DNA of 64,000 nt from DASUAS01 sp963756895 (GCA_963756895.1 CAVWPI010000011.1:434001-498000), one strand, 5' to 3'. Shown: positions 17,543 to 27,605, counted from the first letter of the stretch. Made by a program: numbers and translations. Notes: generated by a model not told the origin, from the sequence alone.

Positions 17543-19030
17543 ATGGCCCGCACGACCACCGTCCCCCTCGCCCACCCCGAGTCCTTCTTCATCGGCGGGT
17601 CGTGGGTGGCACCGTCGTCCGACTCGACGATCGACGTGATCGACGCCGGTACCGAAGAGCTGGCCTTCAGCATCGCCGAGGCCCAGGCCGCCGACATGGC
17701 CCGTGCGGTCGAGTCCGCCCGCACCGCCTTCGACGAGGGCCCGTGGCCGCAGCTCACCCACGCCGAGCGGGCCGGCTACCTCCGTGCCCTCGGCGCCGCG
17801 CTGATGGAGCGCAACGACGCGCTGGCGGAGCTGTGGCCGCGCGAGTCGGGCGTCCTGGCCAGCATGGCCCAGTACTCGGGGATGATGGCCGCGAGCGGTC
17901 TCGAGACGTACGCCGCGCTCGCCGACACGTTCGCCTTCGAAGAGCAGGCGCAGCCGTCGGGTCCCGGCTTCGGGTTGTTGGTGCGCGAGCCGGTGGGCGT
18001 GGTCGGCGCCATCATCCCGTGGAACGCGCCCGTGCAGCTCATCACCCACAAGATCGGCCCCGCGCTGCTCGCCGGGTGCTCGGTCGTGCTCAAGATGTCG
18101 CCGGAAGCGCCCGGTGAGGGCTACGTGTACGCCGAGGCGGCGGAGGCCATCGGTCTCCCGCCCGGTGTGCTCAACGTCGTGACCGCCGACCGCGAGGTGT
18201 CGCAGCTGCTGGTCACCGACCCGCGCGTCGACAAGATCACCTTCACCGGTTCCACCGCGGCGGGCCGCAAGATCGCGTCGCTGTGCGGTGAGCGCATCGC
18301 CCGCGTCACGCTGGAGCTCGGCGGCAAGTCGGCCGCAGTCGTGCTCGACGACGCCGACGTCGCGTCGGTGGCCGCGTCGATCGCGGGCGCCGAGTGCCTC
18401 ATGACCGGCCAGGTGTGCTCGTCGCTCACCCGCATCGTCGTCACCCAGAAGAACCACGACGAGATGGTCGAGGCCCTGTCCGCCAGCTTCGCCCAGGTGC
18501 AGGTGGGGGACCAGTTCGACGACACGTCGCAGATGGGCCCGCTCGCGATGCAGCGCCAGCGAGACCGCGTCGAGGGCTACATCAAGAAGGGCGTCGACGA
18601 GGGTGCCACGCTCGCGGCGGGCGGCGGCCGGCCCAAGCACCTCGAGCGCGGCTGGTTCGTCGAGCCGACGGTGTTCGGCAACGTCGACAACTCGTCCACC
18701 ATCGCCCAGGAGGAGATCTTCGGCCCGGTGCTGAGCGTGATCCCCGCGGCCGACGAGCAGGACGCGGTGCGCATCGCCAACGACACCATCTACGGGCTCA
18801 ACTCGTCGGTGTTCACCCCCGACGTCGACCGCGCCCGCCAGGTGGCCGGGCAGATCCGTGCCGGCACGGTGGGGCACAACGGCTTCAAGACCGACTTCGG
18901 GATGGCGTTCGGCGGGTTCAAGCAGTCGGGGATCGGTCGTGAGGGTGGCAAGGAAGGCCTCCTGCCGTTCCTCGAGACCAAGACCGTGATTCTCGACGAG
19001 GCGCCGGCGGGGTACACCACTTCCACCTGA
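17543..19030 (+). CDS. NAD(P)-dependent aldehyde dehydrogenase
   Basis: 495 residues, intact, family-standard length. Oxidises an aldehyde to the acid in the cytoplasm. Key elements: IIPWNAPVQLITHKIGPALL (cofactor pocket), FTGSTAAGRKIA, general base Glu in TLELGGKSAAVVL (about residue 258), nucleophile Cys in GQVCSSLTR (about residue 292), QEEIFGPVLSVIP and FGGFKQSGIGREGG. ATG 17543 has GGAG eight bases before. The gene stands alone between the permease and the PEBP gene; the natural aldehyde is not evident. Confidence 0.92.
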   Translation: MARTTTVPLAHPESFFIGGSWVAPSSDSTIDVIDAGTEELAFSIAEAQAADMARAVESARTAFDEGPWPQLTHAERAGYLRALGAALMERNDALAELWPRESGVLASMAQYSGMMAASGLETYAALADTFAFEEQAQPSGPGFGLLVREPVGVVGAIIPWNAPVQLITHKIGPALLAGCSVVLKMSPEAPGEGYVYAEAAEAIGLPPGVLNVVTADREVSQLLVTDPRVDKITFTGSTAAGRKIASLCGERIARVTLELGGKSAAVVLDDADVASVAASIAGAECLMTGQVCSSLTRIVVTQKNHDEMVEALSASFAQVQVGDQFDDTSQMGPLAMQRQRDRVEGYIKKGVDEGATLAAGGGRPKHLERGWFVEPTVFGNVDNSSTIAQEEIFGPVLSVIPAADEQDAVRIANDTIYGLNSSVFTPDVDRARQVAGQIRAGTVGHNGFKTDFGMAFGGFKQSGIGREGGKEGLLPFLETKTVILDEAPAGYTTST

Positions 19031-19061
19031 CAGCCGATCTCTCCGAGGAGGAGCGCACGAC

Positions 19062-19604
19062 ATGGTGGATCCCGACCGCCCGCCGATCCCGTACATCTAC
19101 TTCCCGCCCGTCCACGGCATCGAGCTCACCAGCACCGACATCGAGCACGGGCAGCGGATCCCCGATCTGCACCACGCCGACAGCATGGGGATGAGCGGCG
19201 ACAACGTCTCGCCGCACCTCTCGTGGTCGGGAGTTCCCGACGGTACGCAGTCGCTCGCGGTGACGTGCTTCGATCCCGACGCGCCGACGGGGAGCGGGTT
19301 CTGGCACTGGGTGGTGTTCGACCTCCCGGCGTCGACCACCGAGCTTCCTCGCGGCGCGGGCAGCGGTGACCAGGCGGGGCTGCCGTCCGGCGCGATCCAC
19401 GCCCGCAACGACGGCGGCGGGCTCGGGTACCTCGGCATGGCGCCGCCCGAGGGCCACGGCGATCACCGCTACGTGTTCGCGGTGCACGCCCTGGGGGTCT
19501 CGACGCTCGGGATCGACTCGTCGGCGAGCCCGGCCGCCGTGGGCTTCAACATGTTCTTCAACACCTCGGGACGAGGCGTCCTGATCGCCCACTTCGGGCG
19601 CTGA
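19062..19604 (+). CDS. YbhB/YbcL family (PEBP, Raf-kinase-inhibitor-like) protein
   Basis: 180 residues, intact. Phosphatidylethanolamine-binding protein fold with the two ligand-site signatures: CFDPDAPTGSGFWHWVVFDL (DPDxP and HW) and the later GDHRYVFAVHALGV. Bacterial members are soluble proteins of unknown, possibly protease-inhibitory or phospholipid-related function. Start ATG 19062 follows GAGGAGGAG. Sits 31 bases behind the aldehyde dehydrogenase and may be cotranscribed. Confidence 0.88.
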   Translation: MVDPDRPPIPYIYFPPVHGIELTSTDIEHGQRIPDLHHADSMGMSGDNVSPHLSWSGVPDGTQSLAVTCFDPDAPTGSGFWHWVVFDLPASTTELPRGAGSGDQAGLPSGAIHARNDGGGLGYLGMAPPEGHGDHRYVFAVHALGVSTLGIDSSASPAAVGFNMFFNTSGRGVLIAHFGR

Positions 19605-19654
19605 CGGGCGCGGCGGGACGGAGCGAGCGACGGTGGAGAGGCGGTGGAGAGGCG
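19605..19654. repeat. Short repeat-rich spacer
   Basis: Between the convergent PEBP and Bax-inhibitor genes. Holds GACGGAGCGAGCGACGG (19617-19633), which shares the GACGGAGCGAGCG word with the 34-bp repeats at 60.5 and 61.3 kb, and then two direct copies of CGGTGGAGAGG. No clear hairpin. Confidence 0.45.
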
Positions 19655-20479
19655 TCAGCTGCGGAGCTTGGCGATCAGGCGCAGCATCTCCAGGTAGAGC
19701 CACACCAACGTGACCATGATCCCGAATGCGCCGTACCACTCCATGTACTTCGGCGCCCCGTTCTTCGACGCCTGCGCGATGAACTCGTAGTCGAGGAAGA
19801 GGTTCAGCGACGCGACCACGCAGATCACGACGCTGATGATGATCCCGAACGGGCTCGGGTCGTTCCAGAACGCGACGTCGACGCCGAACAGCGACAGCAG
19901 GAACCCGAACAGGTACAGGAAGAAGATCCCGAAGGTGGCACCGATCACCGCCAGCTGGAACTTCCGGGTGACCTTCACGATCCCGAACACGTAGAGCGCG
20001 AGGGTGGCGAAGAACACGCCGACGGTCGCCAGGATGGCCTGGAACACGATGCCGTCCCACTGGATCTCGAACGCCTTCGAGATCACGCCGAGGAACACAC
20101 CCTCGGCGATGGCGTAGAGCGGAGCCAGGATCGGCGACGCCTTCGGCTTGAAGATGCACACCAGGGCGAGGCCGAACCCGACGAAGAGCGCGATCCACGA
20201 CCAGGCCGGGAAGTCGATGCTCTGGGTCGCGACACCGTTGCTGATGGTGATGGTGGGGTCGGGTGTCTGGGACCAGCCGAAGGCACCGGCCGCGAGCACG
20301 ATGAGGAACAGGAAGAACGTCTTCGCGAACGCGCCGTTCGCAGTCATGTGGGAGACGCGCGTGGGGGGCGGCGTGCCGGTCGCGTCCGCGTGGGCGAGCG
20401 CCACCGGCGCGGCCCAGCCGGCTTCGTCTTCCTTGGAGATGGTCTCGAAGCGCTTGTCGTTGAGCGCGGGGTTGGGCAT
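19655..20479 (-). CDS. Bax inhibitor-1/YccA family membrane protein
   Basis: 274 residues, intact. A cytoplasmic N-terminus of about 48 residues is followed by seven hydrophobic segments (FAKTFFLFLIVLAAGAFGW, WIALFVGFGLALVCIF, PLYAIAEGVFLGVI, ATVGVFFATLALYVFG, TFGIFFLYLFGFLLSLF, IIISVVICVVASLNLFLDYE and GAFGIMVTLVWLYLEMLRL). The Asp in the sixth segment (NLFLDYEFI) and the terminal helix fit the TMBIM/BI-1 family, proposed to be pH-sensitive calcium leak channels. Many actinobacteria have this longer form, and the start ATG 20479 is the natural one. Confidence 0.88.
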   Translation of the reverse strand: MPNPALNDKRFETISKEDEAGWAAPVALAHADATGTPPPTRVSHMTANGAFAKTFFLFLIVLAAGAFGWSQTPDPTITISNGVATQSIDFPAWSWIALFVGFGLALVCIFKPKASPILAPLYAIAEGVFLGVISKAFEIQWDGIVFQAILATVGVFFATLALYVFGIVKVTRKFQLAVIGATFGIFFLYLFGFLLSLFGVDVAFWNDPSPFGIIISVVICVVASLNLFLDYEFIAQASKNGAPKYMEWYGAFGIMVTLVWLYLEMLRLIAKLRS

Positions 20480-20598
20480 GATGTCCCTCTTCGTCGGTCC
20501 CGACGGGAGCCATCAGCGTACGACAGCGCATGGTCCGGAGGCGTACGCGCGGACCCGCTGACGACAGCCGATTGGCCGGCTTCACTCTGATCGTTCAG

Positions 20599-21687
20599 GT
20601 GACGCCGACGCGCGCCCGGTGGCTCTCGCCCCTGCTCGTCGCCGCGATCGCGCTCGTCGCACCGGTCGCGCTCGACGCGCCCACACCGGCCGGCGCGGCG
20701 TCCACGTGCGTCGGCCGAGCGTTCGTCGCCGTGAACGGCGCCGGCGCCGTCTCGGTGCTCGACGTGGCCACCGACACCGTCGTCGGCGCGCCGCTCATGG
20801 TCGGCGGCGGGCCCCAGGCGGTCGCCACCTCACCCGACGGGCAGCGGGTGTACGTGACCGACGGCAGTGGAACCACCATGACCGTGCTCGACGCCGCCAC
20901 CGGCGGCGTGGTCGCAACGGTCGAGGTCGGCCCGTCGGCGGTCGCACTCGCGGTGAGCCCCGACGGGCACACCGCGTACGTCACGCATTTGTTCCTGGGC
21001 TCGACCGTGTCCGTCGTCGACCTCGACACGAACACCCTCGACCCGACCCCGATCACGGTCGGGTCCGGCCCCTCGGACGTCGCATTCACCCCCGAGGGCG
21101 CGCACGCCTACGTCACGAACTACGACGGCACCACGGTCTCGGTGATCGACACCGCCACCCGCATCGCCACATCCATCACCGTCGGCGCCAACCCGATCTC
21201 GGTCGCGGTCAGCCCCGACGGCAGCAAGGTCTACGTGGGCCACGGCGCCCCCGGCGACACGGTGACCGTGATCGACACCGGCACCGACACGGTGGTGGGC
21301 GAGATCACCGTCGGCACCAACGTCGGAGCCATCGCGTTCACGCCCGACGGGTCGACCGCCTTCGTGAACGTCTTCGATGCGGGAACCGTCGCCGTCGTCG
21401 ACGTCGCCACCGACGCCGTGGTCGGCAGCCCGATCACGGTCGGCGCCGGGCCGTCCAAGGTCATCGTGACCTCCGACGGCTCCCGGGCGTACGTGACCAA
21501 CTCGAACGCGAACCCGGGCACCGTCTCCGCGATCGACGTCGCGACCCGGACCGTGGTGAACACCATCACCGTCGGCCTCAACCCCGAGGGGATCGCCGCC
21601 ACGCCCCGCACGGCGCCGATCGTGCCGGTCACTCCCGTTGCGCCGGCGCCGGCCGCGCTCGAGGCCGCGCCCCGCTTCACTGGCTGA
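20599..21687 (+). CDS. Secreted YVTN-type beta-propeller protein
   Basis: 362 residues. After a signal peptide (WLSPLLVAAIALVAPVAL, cleavage near PAGAA-ST) come seven YVTN/NHL-like repeats of about 40-43 residues with the pattern VSVxDxxTxTVxxxIxVGxxPxxVAxSPDGxxxYVTN, closing a seven-bladed propeller. The ending (TAPIVPVTPVAPAPAALEAA) is Pro/Ala-rich with no anchor. GTG 20599 is chosen because it places the signal peptide at the very start; the open frame extends further upstream without a ribosome site. Extracellular binding role; partner unknown. The repeats are protein-level, with only modest DNA identity. Confidence 0.8.
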   Translation: MTPTRARWLSPLLVAAIALVAPVALDAPTPAGAASTCVGRAFVAVNGAGAVSVLDVATDTVVGAPLMVGGGPQAVATSPDGQRVYVTDGSGTTMTVLDAATGGVVATVEVGPSAVALAVSPDGHTAYVTHLFLGSTVSVVDLDTNTLDPTPITVGSGPSDVAFTPEGAHAYVTNYDGTTVSVIDTATRIATSITVGANPISVAVSPDGSKVYVGHGAPGDTVTVIDTGTDTVVGEITVGTNVGAIAFTPDGSTAFVNVFDAGTVAVVDVATDAVVGSPITVGAGPSKVIVTSDGSRAYVTNSNANPGTVSAIDVATRTVVNTITVGLNPEGIAATPRTAPIVPVTPVAPAPAALEAAPRFTG

Positions 21688-21701
21688 GCCCCCGAAGGGG
21701 C
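21688..21701 (+). terminator. Short GC hairpin between propeller gene and guaA
   Basis: GCCCC-CGAA-GGGGC directly after the propeller stop and 17 bases before the guaA start. No T-run; may be a weak terminator or a leader structure. No purine riboswitch-like sequence is seen. Confidence 0.4.
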
Positions 21702-21717
21702 CGTGTACCATCGACCG

Positions 21718-23275
21718 ATGAGCGACCCGCTCGTCCTCGTCGTCGACTTCGGGGCCCAGTACGCGCAGCTGATCGCGCGGGCGCGTGCGCGAGGCGAAGG
21801 TCTACAGCGAGATCGTGCCGCACGAGACGCCGGTCGAGGAGCTGCTGGCGCGCCAGCCCGCGGCGGTCGTCCTGTCGGGAGGTCCTGCGAGCGTCTACGC
21901 CGACGGCGCGCCGTCGGTCGACCCCGCCCTGTTCGAGGCCGGCGTGCCCGTCTTCGGCATCTGCTACGGGTTCCAGGCCATGGCCGAGGCGCTCGGCGGC
22001 ACGGTGAAGCGCACCGAGGGGGCCGAGTTCGGCCGCACCACTGCCACCGTCGACCCCGCCGCGGTGCTCTTCGCCGGGCAGCCCGCGAGGCAACCCGTGT
22101 GGATGTCGCACCGCGACGCCGTGGTCGTCGCGCCGGCGGGGTTCGCGGTGACCGGTCGCACCGACGGTGCCGAGATCGCCGCGTTCGAGCATCCCGACCG
22201 CCGCCTCTACGGCGTGCAGTGGCACCCCGAGGTGCTGCACACCGCGCACGGCCAGACCATGCTCGAGCGCTTCCTGCACACCGGCGCCGGCATTCCGCCG
22301 AGCTGGACGACCGCGAACATCATCGACGATGCGATCGTCGACATCCGCGAGCGCGTCGGCGATCACCACGTGCTGTGCGGACTCTCCGGCGGCGTCGACT
22401 CCGCCGTCGCCGCTGCGCTCGTGCACCGCGCCGTCGGCGATCAGCTCACCTGCGTGTTCGTCGACCACGGTCTGCTCCGCAAGGGGGAGCGCGAGCAGGT
22501 GGAGCGCGACTACGTCGCCGCCACCGGGATCCGTCTCGTCACGGTCGACGCGTCCGAGAAGTTCCTCGGCAAGCTCGCCGGGGTCACCGACCCGGAGGCG
22601 AAGCGCAAGATCATCGGCACCGAGTTCATCCGCACCTTCGAAGAGGTGGCGGCGGAGGTCATCGCGGCCGAGGGCCACGACGACGTCGAGTTCCTGGTGC
22701 AGGGCACGCTCTATCCCGATGTCGTCGAGTCGGGTGGCGGCACCGGCACCGCCAACATCAAGAGCCATCACAACGTCGGTGGGCTCCCCGACGACCTGCA
22801 GTTCGAACTGGTCGAACCGCTGAGGTCGTTGTTCAAGGATGAAGTGCGCGCGGTCGGGCTCGAACTGGGCCTGCCCGAGTCGATGGTGTGGCGCCAGCCG
22901 TTCCCCGGTCCGGGGCTCGCGATCCGCATCGTGGGCGCCGTCGACGCGCACCGCCTGCACACCGTGCGGGAGGCCGACGCGATCGCCCGCGAGGAGCTCG
23001 AGGCCGCGGGGCTCGAGCGCGACGTCTGGCAGTTCCCGGTGGTGCTGCTCGCCGACGTCCGCTCGGTGGGCGTGCAGGGCGACGGGCGCACCTACGCGCA
23101 TCCGATCGTGCTGCGCCCGATCACCAGTGAGGACGCCATGACCGCCGACTGGGCGCGCCTTCCCACCGAGGTCCTCGAGCGCATCTCCACCCGCATCACC
23201 AACGAGGTGGAAGACGTCAACCGGGTCGTGCTCGACATCTCGAGCAAGCCCCCCGCGACCATCGAGTGGGAGTGA
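21718..23275 (+). CDS. guaA: GMP synthase (glutamine-hydrolysing) (one frame break)
   Basis: About 518 residues. Converts XMP to GMP with glutamine and ATP, the last step of guanine nucleotide synthesis. Class I glutamine amidotransferase at residues 5-200: SGGPASVYADGAP, nucleophile Cys in FGICYGFQAMAE, and the QWHPEV His-x-Glu. The ATP pyrophosphatase has the P-loop LSGGVDSAVAAALVHRAVG, and the C-terminal dimer domain has PFPGPGLAIRI and ends KPPATIEWE as in the family. One extra G in a GGG run near 21780 breaks the expected LIARRVREAKVY, which in a usually essential gene strongly suggests a sequencing error. ATG 21718. Confidence 0.93.
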
Positions 23276-23321
23276 ACGCGTCTCTCCCGGGCGACGGGAC
23301 GGGCGGAGCCCGCGCCTGCCG

Positions 23322-24137
23322 CTAGCCAGCCGCGAGGAGGCCGCGCACCGCCGCGGTGACCCCGCCGTCGACCCGCAGGTCGCAGCCGCTCACGAACGAT
23401 GCCGCCGGGCTGGCCAACCACTGGGCGGCGGCGGCGATGTCCTCGGCGGTGCCGATGCGCGGCACCGGTGAGATGTCGAGCATCCCCTGCATCTGCTCGC
23501 TCGAACCCTCTTCGAGCTCCTGGCGTCCCATCGGCGTGGAGATGATGCCGGGGCTGATGCTCACGACGCGCCCGCCCGCGCCCCCCACGTCACCGCGGCC
23601 TGCTCCACCCGGAGTTGGTTCACCCGCTTGGCCACGCTGTAGGTCGCGCCGAAGTCGCTGAGATCCAGGTCGCCGAGCGCGTCCATGAGGCCGTCGGTCG
23701 TCGCCGCGGTCACGGCCCGCTCGAGCTCACGGGGGAGATCGGCCATCGAGCCGGCCATGCTGGCGATGCACACCGCGACGGTGCCTGCGTCGACCACGTC
23801 GAGGAACGCGTTGAGCACGTGATCGGTGCCGAGCATGTCGACCTCGAGCACCCGCGCGCCTGTCGCCTGGGTGGGCGAGAGCCCAGCCGTGTGCACGAGC
23901 GTGCGCAGCGGCCCGAGGCTGCGCACGGCCTCGACCAACGCGTCGACCGACGACCGGTCGGACACGTCGACCCCTCGACCGGTCACGGTGAACCCGTCGC
24001 CGGTGAACTCCTCGACCACCGCGCCGAGCTTCGCCTCGTCGAAGTCGGCGAGCACGAGGTGCGCACCATGGCCGAGGCGACGCGTGGCACGCGACGCCCA
24101 TCCCACCCACTCCTGTGACCGCGACGACGTCGACCAT
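23322..24137 (-). CDS. SDR-family oxidoreductase (two frame breaks)
   Basis: About 271 residues. MVDVVAVTGVGGMG (cofactor motif), then after a frame change near 24090 LGHGAHLVLADFDEAKLGAV, VDVSDRSSVDALVEAV, VHTAGLSPTQA, SMAGSMADLPRE, the Tyr-x3-Lys in TYSVAKRVNQL, and after a second break near 23590 GRVVSISPGIISTPMG ... SFVSGCDLRVDGGVTAAV. The order and spacing are those of a classical SDR with an insert before the active Tyr. Converges with guaA. Substrate unknown. Confidence 0.75.
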
Positions 24138-24219
24138 CTGCTCCCCTCACCTCGGATGTCGTCGGACCCTACGACACCGGTGGTCGGGTGCGCGCGGTGG
24201 TCCCGGTAGGGTCTCGGGA

Positions 24220-25384
24220 ATGGGCAGCTCACGTCGATCGTCGTTCCGAACCGTCGTCGTCGCATGCGTCACGCTCGCCGGCCTGGTGCTGGTCGCCACA
24301 CCCGGAGGTGCGGCGAGCTCCACGGCCGACACCAACCTCCAACGGGCGATCGACGCCATCGTGAAGCGCGCCGACGGGCCGCCCGGGATCGCGGTGGTCG
24401 TGCAACGCGGCGCCGAGCCGGCGTTGTTCACCGCAGGGGCGGCTCGCGTGACGACGAACGAGCCGTTCACCCTCACCGACGCCATGCGGCTCGCCAGCGT
24501 GGCCAAGGCGTTCAGCGGTGCGGCCGCAGTGTCGGCGGTGGCCGACGGCAAGCTCACGCTCGACGACACCATCGGGAAGGTCCTGCCGACGCAGCCGGCG
24601 GCGTGGGCCGACGTGACCCTGGCGCAGCTGATGCAGCACACGAGCGGCATCCCCGACTTCAGCAAGTCACCCGCGTTCCAGGAGGCGGTCGGTGCCTCGC
24701 TGGAGGTCGCGCCTCCGCCCGAAGACCTGGTTGCGTACGTCGCCGACCAACCGCTGTCGTTCCCGTCGGGCACCAAGTACCACTACTCGAACTCCGAGAA
24801 CATCCTCATCGGGCTGATGGTGGCCGCGGTCGACGGCACGCCGTACCCCGACTCGCTGATCGCGCGTGTGTACACGCCGCTCGCGGCTCACCGGTACCAG
24901 CCTCCCGACCGGCGTCGAGATGCCAACGCCGTTCGCGCACGGGTACCAGCCCGACCCGCCCAACGCCGACGAAGATGTGAGCGAGGTGATCGCGGCCGGG
25001 TGGTCGTGGGCATCGGGTGGAGTCGTGTCGACGCCGCAGGACGCGAACCTGTTCGTGCGCGGCTACGTGTCGGGCAAGCTGACCAATGCGGCGACGTTGG
25101 CGAGCCAGTTCCGGTTCCGCGCCGGCTCGTCGGAGCCGCCGGGTCCGGGGACCAACTCGGCCGGGCTCGCGGTCTTCCGGTATCGCACGCGGTGCGGCGT
25201 GGTGTTCGGCCACACGGGCAACACACCCGGCTACACGCAGTTCATCGCGTCGACGCGCGACGGCAAGCGGTCGGCAGTGGTGTCGATCAACTCGCAGCTC
25301 ACGCCCGAGCGGAACGCCAAGCGCTTCGCCGAGCTGCGCAACGTGTACACGCTGGCCGTGTGCGCGGCGCTCGAGGGTTCGTGA
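24220..25384 (+). CDS. Secreted serine hydrolase, class C beta-lactamase/D-Ala-D-Ala carboxypeptidase family (one frame break)
   Basis: About 387 residues. A signal peptide (FRTVVVACVTLAGLVLVATP, cleavage near GGAAS) precedes a serine-hydrolase domain with all three motifs: S-x-x-K in RLASVAKAF (about residue 92), Y-x-N in YHYSNSEN (about residue 190), and the HTG of FGHTGNTPGY replacing KTG. Also TLAQLMQHTSGIPDF. A frame change near 24890 must be corrected. Enzymes of this family act on D-amino peptides, beta-lactams or esters outside the cell. ATG 24220. Confidence 0.85.
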
Positions 25385-25394
25385 GGAGGGGGAC

Positions 25395-26034
25395 ATGGAA
25401 GACCGTGAGAGCCCGGTCCTGTACCTGGAGATGACCGAGGCGACGCCCGAGGAGTACGCGTGCACGCGCGTGCCGACGTGTGCGCGTGCTCGCGGGGTCG
25501 AGCGCGGCGACGTGGTGGCGCAACGTGTACCGCGACCGTCCCGATCTGCCGCGAGAGCTGCCCGAGTTCGACACGCTCGCCGTCTACGAGTGTGCGCCGT
25601 CGTTCTCCGCACCGGACACGCCCGACGGTGTCTCCGGCCATCACTTCCTGCGCACGCCCCGTCCGGGTCAGGGCCGGCTCACCGGCAAGCCCACGGTGTC
25701 GCTGTCGTTGGTGCTGATCAGCCCGACGACACCCCCGGAGGCACAGGCGTTGCGCGACTGGGGCGATTTCGTGCACATCAACTACATCGTCGAGGCCGGC
25801 ATCCCCGGCTTCACGATGATCACGCCGTACGAGAACGCCACCGGTGGTGATCCCCGCTACATGCACTTCTACGAGTTCGACGATCCCGAGGCCGAGATCA
25901 CGTTCAAGCGGATGCGGCCGCGGGTCGAGGCGCGCATCGGCGCGTGGGAGACGCCCGAGTGCCAGGAGTGGGCGATGCATCCCGCGCTCCGGATCATGTA
26001 CGTCAACTCGTTCGCGCTGGTCGGCGCGAGCTAG
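25395..26034 (+). CDS. Conserved protein of unknown function (one frame break)
   Basis: About 212 residues; start ATG 25395 with a strong purine-rich site (GAGGAGGGGGAC). The first part reads SPVLYLEMTEATPEEY, and after a break near 25460-25480 continues VLAGSSAATWWRNVYRD, ELPEFDTLAVYECAPSF, LSLVLISPTTPPEAQALRDW, HFYEFDDPEAEITFKRM. Alternating strand/helix pattern and two similar halves suggest a dimeric alpha/beta barrel (EthD/ABM-like). No catalytic motif recognised. Its stop overlaps that of the ureidoglycolate lyase-like gene coming from the other strand. Confidence 0.6.
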
Positions 26035-26543
26035 GAGCTCACGACGTCGACGACCGCCCCGGTGGCGCGGGTGAGGTCGACGTCGGCGTTGTCCTCCGCG
26101 TAGCGGCGGCCCTGCACGTTGAGGAGCTGCACCGACGTCGCGCCGCGGATCGGGAACGGGCCCCAGTGCCAGGTGCCGCGGTGCAGCACGACGGTCTGAC
26201 CGGGTTCGAGCACGAAGGCGCGGATCGTGTCGAGGTCGGCGGGGCCGCGAACGTCGACGTCGGCCGGGGCGACCGCGACGACGGCGGTGGCGTCGAGCGG
26301 CGTGAGCACCTGGGTGTGCGTCTCGTGGCGGTACATCACCGCGCACCGCAGACCACGCCCGGTCGCGTCGACCTCGTCGGTGGTGTGCACGATGGTGTTG
26401 AGGTGCGCGTCGTCCCACGCGAAGTGCAGGGTCTGCTCGCCGTCGGCAGGGTCGGTGTCGGGGCGGGGCATCCATCCGAACGGTGCCCACGCGACTTCGG
26501 TGACCGGTTCGGCGGGCACGACGTGCACGGGGTCGTCGGTCAC
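26031..26543 (-). CDS. Ureidoglycolate lyase (AllA)-like cupin enzyme
   Basis: 170 residues, intact. Matches the ureidoglycolate lyase family in the block MYRHETHTQVLTPLDATA ... VVAVAP followed by DLDTIRAFVLEPGQTVVLHR and GTWHWGPFPI, which corresponds to the RHP-TQ ... NYHRNVWHH region of E. coli AllA. AllA splits ureidoglycolate into glyoxylate and urea in purine/allantoin breakdown. Divergent, with 23 bases between starts, from a small cupin gene; an RraA-like gene is close. No allantoinase or allantoate hydrolase is in the window, so another ureide-like substrate is possible. Confidence 0.75.
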   Translation of the reverse strand: MTDDPVHVVPAEPVTEVAWAPFGWMPRPDTDPADGEQTLHFAWDDAHLNTIVHTTDEVDATGRGLRCAVMYRHETHTQVLTPLDATAVVAVAPADVDVRGPADLDTIRAFVLEPGQTVVLHRGTWHWGPFPIRGATSVQLLNVQGRRYAEDNADVDLTRATGAVVDVVSS

Positions 26544-26566
26544 GGGGTTCCTCTACGCTTGACGGC

Positions 26567-26952
26567 ATGGACGTGCGCTCGATCGAAGACGTCGCACCGG
26601 TCGTCGAGCACAACGGGACGGTACCCGTCTGGTGGCTCGTCTCGCCCCGTGAGATGCAGGACATCACCGCCGGGGGTCACCTCGAACTCGTGAGCGAGTT
26701 CGAGGTCGTCGGGCGGGGGCTTCGTCGATCCGCACTCGCATCCCACGCACGAGTTCTATTACGTGACCGTCGGGCCGGGGGCTCATGACCATCGGCGAAG
26801 AGACGCGGGAGATCGCGCAGGGTGATCTCGTGCACATCCCGCCCGACGCGGTGCACAGCCTGCGGCCGGTCTCCGACCACGCGCCGATCCACTGCTTCTG
26901 CTTCGCGGTGGCTGTCGCCGGCGCGGCCGAGATCGACTACACGAATCACTGA
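26567..26952 (+). CDS. Small cupin-domain protein (two frame breaks)
   Basis: About 127 residues when frame changes near 26712 and 26778 (both in G runs) are repaired. Single cupin barrel with metal-binding histidines: GGGFVDPHSHPTHEFYYV (H-x-H-x3-E-like) and later DLVHIPPDAVHSLRPVSDHA. ATG 26567. Divergent from the AllA-like gene. Could be an isomerase, a dioxygenase-like enzyme, or an ureidoglycine aminohydrolase relative; the single barrel makes the last less likely. Confidence 0.65.
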
Positions 26953-26971
26953 CGGCGACCCGGCCGGCGAT

Positions 26972-27598
26972 CTACACGCCCTCCACGAGGGTGGTGTCGA
27001 GCCCGAACTCCTCGACGCGTGCTCCCCCGGCGCGCAGGGTCGCGAACAGTGCCGCTTCCTTCGCCGCGCGTGCCGACCGGCTGTGAGCACCGCGTCGAGC
27101 TTCGGCGCCGGGCAGGACGACGACGCCGTCGACGTCGCCGACGACCCAGTCGCCCGGCTCGACCGCGACGTCGCCGACGGTGACCGGGCGATCGATGGCG
27201 CCGGGTTGCACCTTCGACGCGCCCGTGAGCGCGAGGCCGGTCGAGAACACCGGGAACCCATGGGCCGCGAGCGCGTCGCAGTCGCGCACGCATGCGTCGA
27301 TGACGAGGCCCGCGATCGCGCGGACCTCCGCGGCGGTGGTGAGCACCTCTCCCCAGTAGCCGTAGTCGCGCTCGCCGCCCATGTCGGCGACCAGCACCGC
27401 GCCGGCCGGTGCGCGCGTCACCGCGACATGGATGGCGAGGTTGTCGCCGGGGCTGCACCGCACCGGATATGCGGGTCCGGCGACGCGCGCGCCGCGCCAC
27501 GCCGGCTTCACCCGCAGGTGCATGCGCCGTGCGCCCGACTCGCCGAGGGTGGCGGCGCCGAGCGCGAGCGCTTCGGCCACCACCGCGTCGTCTGTCAC
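26972..27598 (-). CDS. RraA/HMG aldolase family protein
   Basis: 208 residues, intact. RraA-like fold shared by the ribonuclease E inhibitor RraA and 4-hydroxy-4-methyl-2-oxoglutarate/oxaloacetate aldolases. Motifs: AVLVADMGGERDYGYWGEVL, AIAGLVIDACVRDCDALAAH, VTVGDVAVEPGDWVVGDVDG (substrate/metal loop G-D-x-V-x-G-D). The aldolase signature G-x-x-R-D with preceding D (IDACVRD) is present, favouring a divalent-metal aldolase/decarboxylase. GTG 27598, only seven bases after the nitrobindin-like gene's stop, so likely one operon. Confidence 0.78.
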   Translation of the reverse strand: MTDDAVVAEALALGAATLGESGARRMHLRVKPAWRGARVAGPAYPVRCSPGDNLAIHVAVTRAPAGAVLVADMGGERDYGYWGEVLTTAAEVRAIAGLVIDACVRDCDALAAHGFPVFSTGLALTGASKVQPGAIDRPVTVGDVAVEPGDWVVGDVDGVVVLPGAEARRGAHSRSARAAKEAALFATLRAGGARVEEFGLDTTLVEGV

Positions 27599-27605
27599 CG
27601 TCGGC

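Noticed and set aside
20700..21600. Possible DNA tandem repeat in the propeller gene
   Set aside because: Repeats are at protein level (about 40 residues each) with many synonymous changes, so listed as part of the CDS rather than as a DNA repeat.
21688..21717. Purine riboswitch before guaA
   Set aside because: Only 30 bases between the genes and just one short GC hairpin; too short for any known purine aptamer.
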